This document shows positions 1-6,945 of a stretch of 12,396 bases of DNA, piece by piece. The translations under genes were made by a program, and so were the position numbers. Source of the stretch: Bacillota bacterium. GTDB lineage: Bacteria; Bacillota; Clostridia; Acetivibrionales; DSM-1351. The notes beneath the pieces were generated by a model. That model was not told the origin of the DNA. It did not search any database and worked only from the letters and a program-made list of their open reading frames with translations. Numbering within the stretch: the stretch's first letter is position 1; each line of letters opens with the position of its first letter. Location of the stretch: assembly GCA_023392075.1 (NCBI GenBank), contig JAEVZU010000171.1, positions 1 through 12,396 of the forward strand, written 5' to 3'.

Positions 1-58
1 ACTGTTCCAGCAGTAACCTGATAAAGGGGGGCGTCTTTCTTTCTATATTCTCATGGAC

Positions 59-87
59 ATTATATCCGGCAATTCTATGACAGGCAA
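59..87 (-). promoter_or_regulatory. candidate sigma-A promoter inside the riboswitch leader
   Basis: On the minus strand TTGCCT (87-82) is followed after 17 bases by a perfect TATAAT (64-59). If used, it would start transcription downstream of the aptamer, giving the off-window gene a riboswitch-independent transcript. This rests on hexamer matches only (4 of 6 for the -35 box) in an AT-rich leader, so it may be chance. Confidence 0.3.
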
Positions 88-149
88 GTCCGTCAGCTTT
101 TGGACTTTATGTTCTGGCTGTAACAGCAGGCTTTCACATATAGATTCAT

Positions 150-238
150 GTGGCAACCAGGCTATCATAGCATTTTTACAACACCTTAGACCCTATGGCT
201 TTGCGTCCCTGTCTTTAAACAGGTTTGCCCTTATCATT
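150..238 (-). promoter_or_regulatory. c-di-GMP-I (GEMM-I) riboswitch aptamer
   Basis: Read on the minus strand, this stretch carries the hallmarks of the GEMM-I aptamer: GGGCAAACC (230-222), a stem CCUGU/ACAGG, then GGGACGCAAAGCC, a GGGUCUAAGG segment, and UGAUAGCCUGGUUGCC (167-152) closing the fold. The order and spacing match known cyclic-di-GMP-I riboswitches of Clostridia. It lies 3' of the dehydratase gene, and no minus-strand gene starts in the remaining ~149 bases, so it most likely controls a gene beyond the left edge. The loop of the first stem reads UAAA where GNRA (usually GAAA) is normal; this loop normally docks with a receptor in the second stem. The downstream leader holds hairpins such as AAGTCC/GGACTT (106-85) that could be part of the expression platform, but I cannot say whether the switch is ON or OFF. 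Confidence 0.88.
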
Positions 239-346
239 ATTTAGTTTTCGAAAAACCTATATATAAAAGTATATCTTCATATGTGTCTTAGGTTCTTTTA
301 ATAGGAATTGACCATTTCCATACCAACTGACAGCAAAAGCCAATAC

Positions 347-1333
347 CTAAATCCTTTTTGCATACTTATTTAATACATCGTAGATACACTCTATAGACTC
401 ATTACATCCGCTCATTTGCAGAACAACTCTCTTCCCATGTAGCCTTTTCCCGATTTTTTTGGCTGCCATTATTGTTGACGCACCCGCACCTTCTACCAAA
501 TTATGCGTGTGTGACATTGCCAGATAAATTCCTTCTCGAATCTCTTCTTCAGTCAACAGAATAAAATCCGTCAATTTATCTTTGTATATCTCAAACGGGA
601 TTTCATATGCCGAACCGGTAGCAAAGCCTCCGGCAAAGGTGTGATTAGGCGCTTGCATAATTGCCCCCGCCCTCCATGATAAGTATGCGGCTTTGGCCGA
701 ATCAGCCTGAACAGCATAAATCTCAATATCTGGGTTAACCGAGCTGAGTACTGTAGCGGCGGCTGCCAGCTCGCTACCTCCTCCAATTGGCAAAATGACA
801 GCATCAATATCAGGAAGCTCCTTTAATATTTCTGTAAATTCAGTACCTACGCCATTGATTAAATGGGGCTCATTAGCTGCATGTATATAGTGCAATTTTC
901 TTTCTTCCTGCAGCCTCATACATTCCTGTGCCGCCTGTTCAAAGTTTTCTCCGGCTTCCAGAAGATTTGCACCTGCATCAATGATTCTCTGATTCTTCTC
1001 CGGGTTGTTTCCCTTCGGTAAGACAATAGTTGCCTCAATCCCAGTCATTTTAGCAGCAGTAGCAATTGAAATCCCATGATTTCCCGTTGAAAATGTAACA
1101 ACTCCTGTTATGCCCTGTTGTTTCAGATGATGCATGATATTAAGACCGCCGCGGATTTTGAAGCTACCTCCCGGCAGGTGGTTTTCATGCTTAATAAATA
1201 TCTCTGCTCCGATCAGGTCAGACAGGCTCTTGTAATAAATAAGAGGGGTAGGATGAATAGATTGATAAACAACCTGTTCTGCACGGAACACTTCCTTGAG
1301 TGAAATTGGATATTCGACATTTTTAGTATTCAT
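347..1333 (-). CDS. threonine/serine dehydratase-like PLP enzyme
   Basis: This is a fold-type II pyridoxal-phosphate enzyme resembling threonine ammonia-lyase, which deaminates threonine (or serine) to a 2-oxo acid plus ammonia in the cytoplasm. Numbering from the longest possible start (1348), it shows GGSFKIRGG with the Schiff-base lysine K64, STGNHG at 87-92, and a phosphate-binding GGGSEL loop at 189-194 where GGGGL is more usual. The C-terminus has MSGCN in place of the common SGGN. There is no C-terminal ACT regulatory domain, so the length (~328 aa) fits the catabolic TdcB-like type rather than biosynthetic IlvA. I place the start at 1333 because GGAG lies 9 bases upstream, inside the first codons of the longer ORF; the ATG at 1348 has only AAGAG two bases away. 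Related enzymes act on other hydroxyamino acids (serine racemase, ectoine utilisation EutB), so the substrate is unproven. It stands alone, with scarred DNA upstream. Confidence 0.85.
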   Translation of the reverse strand: MNTKNVEYPISLKEVFRAEQVVYQSIHPTPLIYYKSLSDLIGAEIFIKHENHLPGGSFKIRGGLNIMHHLKQQGITGVVTFSTGNHGISIATAAKMTGIEATIVLPKGNNPEKNQRIIDAGANLLEAGENFEQAAQECMRLQEERKLHYIHAANEPHLINGVGTEFTEILKELPDIDAVILPIGGGSELAAAATVLSSVNPDIEIYAVQADSAKAAYLSWRAGAIMQAPNHTFAGGFATGSAYEIPFEIYKDKLTDFILLTEEEIREGIYLAMSHTHNLVEGAGASTIMAAKKIGKRLHGKRVVLQMSGCNESIECIYDVLNKYAKRI

Positions 1334-1363
1334 ATTTACATTCTCCATATCTCTTGTATTGGC

Positions 1364-1465
1364 TTATTTATATTTGTATTTATCCTTCTGACCAAAGAAT
1401 ATCATGTCTGCGTATCCGGCAAGGATTCTTCCGGAATGATACACTAGTGTTTTCTGTTTTAACAT
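1364..1465 (-). pseudogene. short ORF, likely 5' stub of a lost gene
   Basis: A 33-codon ORF begins at an ATG preceded by GGAGGAG at a 5-base spacing, and its start codon overlaps the stop of the thiD remnant (ATGTTAA arrangement, as in translationally coupled genes). The protein begins MLKQKTLVYHSGRILAGYAD and ends in a low-complexity KDKYKYK just before the dehydratase leader. I do not recognise it. The strong ribosome binding site and tight coupling suggest the beginning of a gene that once followed thiD in an operon and was cut when the present junction formed. It could instead be a genuine small protein. Confidence 0.35.
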
Positions 1466-1620
1466 GCGTACTCCTCCAGACAGTAGCTATTTTGCGTTTG
1501 CTTCAGACCATTTTGATACAGGTCGTAAAAATGATGTATCGGTCCGTTACCTTTTCCAATGGACAAGGAATGCTCAATGACTGTGGTTACATATTGTTTT
1601 GCCCGCGTCACCTGAGACAT
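1459..1620 (-). pseudogene. thiD: thiD 3' remnant (HMP-P kinase C-terminus)
   Basis: A frame different from that of the overlapping kinase gene encodes VTRAKQYVTTVIEH followed by SIGKGNGPIHHFYDLY. This matches the C-terminal end of ThiD-type hydroxymethylpyrimidine/phosphomethylpyrimidine kinases, where an AK-x-(Y/W)-(L/V)-T helix leads to a G(K/H)GxGPxHHF motif. In the intact enzyme this end closes the ribokinase-like fold used in thiamine pyrimidine phosphorylation. Only ~50 codons remain, from about 1611 to the TAA at 1459. Immediately upstream in this frame is a stop, and the rest of thiD is replaced by the phosphotransferase gene. The fragment cannot be catalytic. It marks a deletion or insertion junction at about 1612-1620. 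Confidence 0.75.
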
Positions 1621-2578
1621 GTAATAGCTTCTTTATTTCTGAAATAGTGATATTTAACTCACCTAAGGCAAATTTATAACTCGAGTCATCCTGATAATTA
1701 CGATATTCTGTCTCAATTGTCATAATCAAATACAGATATAAATCATAGAGCAAGGCACGTAAAGGAGCTTCCGTTCTTAAATCACGACCATATCCCTTCA
1801 CAAAATCAGGATTGTAAGCATGTCTTCGAAAAAAATACTCCATTAACGGATCTCCCCATAATGATCTTTCAAAGTCAATGACCCCTGATAATTTTCCATT
1901 ATTTATAAACACATTTCCTTCCCATAGATCCCAATGAACTAAAACCGGTTCTACTATTTCATCAAGGCAATCCTTTAATTTCTCAATCAGCATCCGGATT
2001 TCATCGTAAGCAACTCCTAAAGAAATATTAATCCTTTCTCCATCAAGCAGGATATCCTCAATCATACAAAGAAAAGTTTCTTTCCAAGACTTTTTCAATC
2101 GATCAGGTCTTCCAAGGTAGCCAAAATACTCCCCATTAATCTGATTAATTTCAAAATTCCATTTCCCTATCTCATATAAGATTTCCGACTGCTTTTTCTC
2201 GGGCATTGATTTCGCTTTTAACTGGTAAAAGCTACTCCCCGAAAGCAACTCCATAAAGAAATAAGGGGCATCACATAACTCTCTACTTGTATCATAAAAC
2301 AGCACCTTAGGAACTAACACTTTTGATGTTTTTCTCACTAGAGTAAGCCCCAATACTTCTGCCTCCATAATGTTTTTTTCATACGTCATTATCATTGCTT
2401 CAGGTGATGGTGCTATTTTTAGTATAACTTCTTTGTCCTTAAATGATATCAAATACGCAACATTGAAGCATCCTTCTGTCAACTCCCTTATTAAAACATC
2501 TTCTTTTTGAATATCTTCTGAAAATGCACGTCCCACCATTTTTAGAATGTTGTCCTCAGTTTGTAAATTCTTTGTCAT
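1574..2578 (-). CDS. APH-fold phosphotransferase (first of a tandem pair)
   Basis: A 334-aa kinase of the aminoglycoside phosphotransferase/choline kinase fold. Visible landmarks are a glycine-loop-like ELTEGCFNVAYLI (32-44), the ATP-anchoring lysine in VILKIAP (K54), the catalytic Brenner motif HWDLWEGN (H215, D217, N222) and the metal-binding aspartate in GVIDFE (D235), followed by WGDPLMEYFF. All expected catalytic residues are present. Family members phosphorylate aminoglycosides, macrolides, choline, homoserine, thiamine or other small hydroxyl compounds, so the substrate is unknown and drug resistance should not be assumed. The last ~14 residues (VSGDAGKTICNHSH) are encoded by the thiD remnant read out of frame; the parallel gene upstream ends around this point, so this tail is probably foreign. 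The start ATG at 2578 has AAAGG 4 bases away and a GGAG further up. Confidence 0.85.
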   Translation of the reverse strand: MTKNLQTEDNILKMVGRAFSEDIQKEDVLIRELTEGCFNVAYLISFKDKEVILKIAPSPEAMIMTYEKNIMEAEVLGLTLVRKTSKVLVPKVLFYDTSRELCDAPYFFMELLSGSSFYQLKAKSMPEKKQSEILYEIGKWNFEINQINGEYFGYLGRPDRLKKSWKETFLCMIEDILLDGERINISLGVAYDEIRMLIEKLKDCLDEIVEPVLVHWDLWEGNVFINNGKLSGVIDFERSLWGDPLMEYFFRRHAYNPDFVKGYGRDLRTEAPLRALLYDLYLYLIMTIETEYRNYQDDSSYKFALGELNITISEIKKLLHVSGDAGKTICNHSH

Positions 2579-2809
2579 AATACCTTTTTACACTCCTTTC
2601 AGAGCAATTTCACTGCTTAAGTAGCCGTAACTAATACATATCCGCTTAAAATGGTAGTAGCTTTACTGTATTTTCACACCACTGCTATCCACATAATCTT
2701 TGCTACACTTACAAGAGTCATAAAACATTGTTTTGCACACTGAAATATGACAATGTACATATGAATTATAATCAAAAAATCATGGGGAATTTCAGAGCCG
2801 AATTGTGAG

Positions 2810-2838
2810 ATTATAGCTTCTACAAATCCGAATCACAA
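2810..2838 (-). promoter_or_regulatory. candidate sigma-A promoter for the first APH-fold kinase
   Basis: On the minus strand TTGTGA (2838-2833) and TATAAT (2815-2810) are separated by exactly 17 bases, just after the stop of the upstream kinase and ~230 bases before the start at 2578. A second TATAAT (2770-2765) lacks a good -35 box. The 289-base gap holds no other gene I can support. A perfect 12-base palindrome AATCTATAGATT lies at its upstream end. Confidence 0.45.
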
Positions 2839-2867
2839 ATAAATCTATAGATTCATTAAATAATCTT

Positions 2868-3875
2868 TTAAAAACTAATATTATTTTTTAGCATCCTGAA
2901 ATTATGAATTTCATCTATAAATTCTGAAAGCACCCATTTATACAAATCCTTATCATCATAGTTACGAAAACCACGTTCTACAATCATACCCAGACGCTGC
3001 CATATTTTATAAATTGAAATGCGGATTAATTCATTGCGTGAAAAATCAGTTTTTCCATAACCTATCAGGAAATCTTCACTTGTGACTCCAAAATCATGGA
3101 AATCATGATTCATCAGCGGATCCCCATACAAGACAGCCGCATAATCAATAAGTCCGTTCAAAGTATCATCCTTAATCATAAGATTGCCATCCCAAGTATC
3201 CGTATGTATACAGCAGGGGACAGTCACCTCATTTAAAACGTTTCTCTCTTCCTCGATCATTTCAAGCAGTTCTTGATGTCCGACACCAGGGATTTCAATC
3301 TGCCTGTCTGATGCATCCTGCAAGAGCATTTGGAATAAGTTCAGAATAAAATCACAGTTATTATCTCTGTGGGTTTCAGAGATAATAGGGATCCCAAAGT
3401 ACTCCGCTTTCAATGAACTGATTTTTCTACATATAATACCAACCTGTCTTTTTATTTCAGCAATTGATTCCTTCGACGGCTTTTCTTTCATTGTCATTAG
3501 CGGACTTCCATCCACATAGCTCATAAAAAAGTACGGTGCCTTACATATTTCTAAGGAAGTATCCAAATATATTAACTTGGGTGCCGGTATGTCTATCTTT
3601 TCGTTAAAAAGTTTAAGCATAGCTACTTCATTCAACACATTGTCCTTTTCATGCCTCATCAGTGTTACAGATGGATCTGATCCGATCTTTAAAACCATCT
3701 TTTCACTATCACTACAGATAAGATAAACTGCATTACTCATTCCTCCGCCAAGTTCTTTAAAACTGAAGCTTTTTATAGACCTTTTCAAAGCCCTTTCCGT
3801 CATGCTCCTCAACATCTTTTCTTCCTGATGATTTTTTGATGCTGAATTAACTACAGTTTCTTGACTTAATGTCAT
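2868..3875 (-). CDS. APH-fold phosphotransferase (second of a tandem pair)
   Basis: A 335-aa paralogue of the downstream kinase, with the same layout: glycine loop ELGGGMSNAVYLI (41-53), lysine in MVLKIG (K63), the APYFFM segment shared with its neighbour (113-118), Brenner motif HTDTWDGN (H224, D226, N231), and the metal aspartate in GLIDYA (D244) followed by YGDPLMNHDF. The catalytic set is complete, so the enzyme is expected to be active on an unknown small hydroxyl substrate. The two copies share arrangement and C-terminal architecture (YKFALGEL against YKWVLSEF) but have diverged strongly, which suggests an old duplication with different substrates. A strong AGGAGG lies 8 bases before the ATG at 3875. 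It sits 81 bases downstream of the cysteine-rich gene and may share its transcript. Confidence 0.86.
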   Translation of the reverse strand: MTLSQETVVNSASKNHQEEKMLRSMTERALKRSIKSFSFKELGGGMSNAVYLICSDSEKMVLKIGSDPSVTLMRHEKDNVLNEVAMLKLFNEKIDIPAPKLIYLDTSLEICKAPYFFMSYVDGSPLMTMKEKPSKESIAEIKRQVGIICRKISSLKAEYFGIPIISETHRDNNCDFILNLFQMLLQDASDRQIEIPGVGHQELLEMIEEERNVLNEVTVPCCIHTDTWDGNLMIKDDTLNGLIDYAAVLYGDPLMNHDFHDFGVTSEDFLIGYGKTDFSRNELIRISIYKIWQRLGMIVERGFRNYDDKDLYKWVLSEFIDEIHNFRMLKNNISF

Positions 3876-3956
3876 AACTTCTTCCTCCTGTTTATCTTAA
3901 GCTGCCGTTAACTTTACTGCATGGTTTGTAAATATTGTGGTTTACTGTCGGATTAA

Positions 3957-4397
3957 CTATAAGTTGTATCCTTGCTCATATTTATTGCATTGCTTTTTAA
4001 CAAATTCAATCGTAACCTCAATTGCTGTACAAGTTAATTTCTCACAAGCATGTGGCGGATCGTTTTCATTGAAGCCATTCGGACGCAAATCATAGCATTT
4101 TAATGTTCCAAATTTTCCCGAAAACTCTTCAGCGTATTGATAGCAAAGTGACGCTATATCAGTATCAGATTTTTCATTCAGGCTGAAATAAATCCCAATA
4201 AACATTAAGGCTCCTTCAACCAATCCACATTGAGCCCTAAATCCTCCTGCTCCATGCAAACCAATCGCAGCACTTAAGGTTTGTTCTTCGAGATTAATTT
4301 GAAATGATTCACACAAACAAATTAACATCGTTCTTGCACAATTGATATCATGTTTCCAATACAATTCATGTACTCTTTCTTTAGTCGTTACTTCCAT
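3957..4397 (-). CDS. C_GCAxxG_C_C family cysteine-rich protein
   Basis: A 146-aa soluble protein matching the C_GCAxxG_C_C family (often annotated as redox-active protein). Its arrangement is NCARTM near the N-terminus (C20), a glycine-rich GLHGAGG (46-52), QCGLVEGALMFIG (C57), KFGTLKCYDLR (C101) and PHACEKLT (C118), followed by a terminal helix. The conserved cysteines suggest a metal site or disulfide chemistry, but the family has no established reaction. The usual first glycine-rich motif is modified here: histidine H48 stands where other members often carry glycine or cysteine. GAGG lies 6 bases upstream of the ATG. The upstream 350 bases are gene-poor, so its promoter should be there. 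It precedes two small-molecule kinases, which gives no clear functional hint. Confidence 0.8.
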   Translation of the reverse strand: MEVTTKERVHELYWKHDINCARTMLICLCESFQINLEEQTLSAAIGLHGAGGFRAQCGLVEGALMFIGIYFSLNEKSDTDIASLCYQYAEEFSGKFGTLKCYDLRPNGFNENDPPHACEKLTCTAIEVTIEFVKKQCNKYEQGYNL

Positions 4398-4747
4398 TTT
4401 TTACCTCGTTTTTTTATATTTAATACTTTCCACATCATAATAAACGATATTATCCTAGCTTATTTGGCAGTATTAAAAAATATTAAGTACTGTGCACAGC
4501 ACATATGAAATACGAATGTCTTTTACAGGGTAAGCCAAATTTCAATAGCGTACCGTTGGCGTATTGTAATATACGTTCGAATGATAAATAATGGCTAAAA
4601 CTTGCTGCATACAAGGTTTTCTTTATTCTTCGACATATTTTTTCTTCATTTTTCAACTGGTACTGTCTTCCATGCAGGTAGGATATGCTTAACGCCTGCA
4701 TTCACTTCAAAATCTCTAAGAACGTTTGTAGCCTGTGTCGCGGTGCT
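4398..4747. other. gene-poor gap with a coding-like fragment after the isomerase stop
   Basis: No convincing complete gene is visible here. Directly after the isomerase TAA, and in the same frame, 33 codons stay open on the minus strand (4747-4649, stop TGA at 4648-4646) and encode a coding-looking tail, DFEVNAGVKHILPAWKTVPV then EK. I do not recognise it; it may be the remnant C-terminus of a lost neighbour. A 72-codon minus-strand ORF at 4483-4701 has no ribosome binding site and a composition unlike its neighbours, so I do not call it. A perfect 10-base palindrome CTGTGCACAG lies near 4490-4499. The promoter of the cysteine-rich gene is presumably in the AT-rich part near 4400-4480. Confidence 0.5.
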
Positions 4748-5578
4748 TTATATCTGTGTTCTGTAATAATCAATATCAGCCTTTAAACATTCTTTGCGGG
4801 TTTCATGTGGAGACCATTCTCTTTCTACAATATAGGCTTTGCAGCCATGTGCATCGGCTATCTTTGTTAGTGCTTTCCAATCTACCAACCCCTCACCGGC
4901 AGCACAGTTAATCCGTTGCTGCTTTACCAGGATTTCTTTTTCTTCTGTACTAAAAATAGGCATTCCTTTTTCATCTTTTTTTATATTTTCAAAATCAATA
5001 GCGGCTTGAGGGCCAATTACTTTACTGCTTTCCTTTATATGAATTAACTTGAATCTTCCGCTATACTGCTTGATCAATTCAATAGGATCAAAACCAGCCG
5101 CAGCACACCATCCTGCGTCCAGTTCAAAACTAACCCATTTCTGGTCCGTCTCATACATCAGTGTATCAATAATTCGTTGTCCTTCACAAGGTAGAAACTC
5201 CTGAGTATGATTGTGATAGGTCAATACCAACCCTTTTTCCAAACACTTTCTCCCTAGATGGTTTAATTTTTCAGCAAATCTGTGTACTGCATTTTCATCC
5301 TTCAAATATTCCATGCCTATTCCAATAAACTTCATATCAAGCGCCATCGCAACAGGAATCAATTGTTCCACCATATCTGTCTGGGGAACATGAATAGATA
5401 TAGGTTCCAAATGATATTCAGCCAATTGGTTTTTCAATTCATTTAGAGGAACTTGTAGGTCTAAACCAATCAATTCAACGCCATCACACCCCATCTGCGA
5501 AGCTAATCGAAGATTTTCTACTGTGTTATAATGGGCTCCTTCCATAAAGGAATACATCTGCATATAGAGCTTTCTCAT
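4748..5578 (-). CDS. sugar phosphate isomerase/epimerase-like TIM barrel
   Basis: A 276-aa protein of the xylose isomerase-like TIM-barrel superfamily (AP_endonuc_2; IolE and hydroxypyruvate isomerase type). Metal-ligand and active-site motifs appear in barrel order: DGVELIG (E35), ISIHVPQ (H63), LTYHNHTQEF (YHNH at 121-124), SFELDAGWC (ELDAGW at 152-157), LIHIKE (H180), the GEGLVDW loop (228-234) and VEREWSPHE (E252). These ligands typically bind a divalent metal and support isomerisation or epimerisation of a keto sugar or inositol derivative in the cytoplasm. Length and motif set are complete. AAAGGAG lies 7 bases before the ATG. It begins only 20 bases after DUF6179, so it is probably the last gene of that operon. 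The substrate cannot be told from sequence alone; no sugar transporter or dehydrogenase is nearby. Confidence 0.87.
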   Translation of the reverse strand: MRKLYMQMYSFMEGAHYNTVENLRLASQMGCDGVELIGLDLQVPLNELKNQLAEYHLEPISIHVPQTDMVEQLIPVAMALDMKFIGIGMEYLKDENAVHRFAEKLNHLGRKCLEKGLVLTYHNHTQEFLPCEGQRIIDTLMYETDQKWVSFELDAGWCAAAGFDPIELIKQYSGRFKLIHIKESSKVIGPQAAIDFENIKKDEKGMPIFSTEEKEILVKQQRINCAAGEGLVDWKALTKIADAHGCKAYIVEREWSPHETRKECLKADIDYYRTQI

Positions 5579-5598
5579 TCTAATTCTCCTTTCGACTA

Positions 5599-6945
5599 CT
5601 ATCCATTTTGTAATGCGTCAAGTGCTTTTTCAATCTGCTTCTGTTCTTCAGCAGAGAATAGTCGCTTTCTTTCCTGTAATGCGCCATAAAGGAATTGGTC
5701 ACTATCTCTCTCCAGAAAATCGTCATTTGGATATTGAGAAAGCAGCGCGATAAACTCGGCAGGTGGAAGATTGTTTACAAGCAACGTGAAGTCTATCGAA
5801 TCAAGCTCTGCATCGGAAAGAATATCTAAGAGGTCGGCGAGGGAGCGAACTTCCCGCAAGATCAAATCTAACTTTTCTGCGCTGCTGTCAGATTGTAGAA
5901 CGGCTTCCACAAGTTTTTGATACCGCCTGTCATCCATACGTTCTCCGTAGGAAAGGGTAAGCTGAGGCTCCTGTTCTGGAAAGGCTGGAACAAGGAACAC
6001 TTTATCCAGAGTCCGCATTTTTACGGCGTTGTGAATTGTGGCAGCAAGTATGGGCAGGCTTAACAAGGCGTAGTTCTTGGAGCTCTGCGAAAGCTCCATG
6101 CATTGATTCAATGCTGCAATCGACTTTTCAAGGCAGCTTTGGATTTGGTCTGATTTTTTGTCATGGAGCAACTGGTATAAAGCATCCACATCAGCCTTTG
6201 TTAAATCCAGCCGCAACGGCTCTCGTTTTACCATAATCAAGCCTAGTGCAGACAAAAGCACCGGCTCAAACATATTCATGGGTACACTGCGATAATCCTG
6301 TGTCAAACCGCATAGAAGATGATGAATGTCCTGCGATACAAACAGTGTACAAAAGGCATTTTCAGCTTCCATGTAGCGTAAGTATCGTTCTATAAATTCA
6401 ATACCATCAAGCTCCGGCCTACCCATGAAGGCTGGATAATCCACGGTAATGTGGATTTCGTGTGCAGTAAATTGCGGACGGTACAGCTTGAAAAAACCAT
6501 TTATACCGTCTATTACGGTAGAGCGATAATAAACATTAGGAGAATCAAACAGTTGATCCACAATGAGTTTATGCGTATGCCGTGCGATCACTATCTTTCG
6601 GTGGATGAGCTTCAAACCCTTTTCAAAAAGCAAATTTAATGGCTCACTTTTTAGGGCGTTTACCGCCAGTTCTGGCGCAGGATAGGACTTCAACTGTACC
6701 CCAATTACAAAGATCACGGAGATCAGAATATCTTGAGCCTTTTCTATGCGGACAGAGTCGCTTTTACCTTTGTTCAACTTCTCTGTTTGACCAGCAAGAA
6801 TGACTAGTATTTCCGTTTGTGTTTTTAGAATGTCTGTTTGTGAAAGTAAACCACAACTGCACGCTTCGTCAAGCAGAGATTGAAAATAGTATCTTTGATT
6901 GAGCCGTTCCTCAGCAATTGGATGCAGAATATCAAGCCTGTCCAT
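5599..6945 (-). CDS. DUF6179 domain-containing protein
   Basis: A 448-aa protein I recognise as the DUF6179 family, found in Clostridia and typically encoded next to DUF6323. Conserved-looking features are the N-terminal RYYFQSLLDEACSCGLLS segment, SDSVRIEKAQDILISVIFVIG (about 63-83), the LKSYPAPELAVNALKSEPL stretch, and a C-terminal half with PSYGE-like LTLSYGERMDDRRYQKLVEA and LLVNNLPPAEFIALL. It has no signal peptide or clear membrane segment, so it is probably a cytoplasmic, mostly helical protein. The function is unknown. Its ATG at 6945 lies inside the 3' end of DUF6323 (14-base overlap) with GGAGG 9 bases upstream, a classic sign of translational coupling and probable interaction of the two products. 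Confidence 0.85.
   Translation of the reverse strand: MDRLDILHPIAEERLNQRYYFQSLLDEACSCGLLSQTDILKTQTEILVILAGQTEKLNKGKSDSVRIEKAQDILISVIFVIGVQLKSYPAPELAVNALKSEPLNLLFEKGLKLIHRKIVIARHTHKLIVDQLFDSPNVYYRSTVIDGINGFFKLYRPQFTAHEIHITVDYPAFMGRPELDGIEFIERYLRYMEAENAFCTLFVSQDIHHLLCGLTQDYRSVPMNMFEPVLLSALGLIMVKREPLRLDLTKADVDALYQLLHDKKSDQIQSCLEKSIAALNQCMELSQSSKNYALLSLPILAATIHNAVKMRTLDKVFLVPAFPEQEPQLTLSYGERMDDRRYQKLVEAVLQSDSSAEKLDLILREVRSLADLLDILSDAELDSIDFTLLVNNLPPAEFIALLSQYPNDDFLERDSDQFLYGALQERKRLFSAEEQKQIEKALDALQNG

Noticed and set aside
53..244. Plus-strand ORF of 63 codons
   Set aside because: It is the complement of the riboswitch aptamer, with no ribosome binding site; the minus-strand RNA explains the sequence better.
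1574..3875. Aminoglycoside resistance genes
   Set aside because: The fold is shared by many kinases of ordinary metabolites, and nothing specific to a known resistance enzyme is visible.
4483..4701. 72-codon minus-strand ORF
   Set aside because: No ribosome binding site, no recognisable motif, and another frame of the same DNA looks more coding-like at its upstream end.
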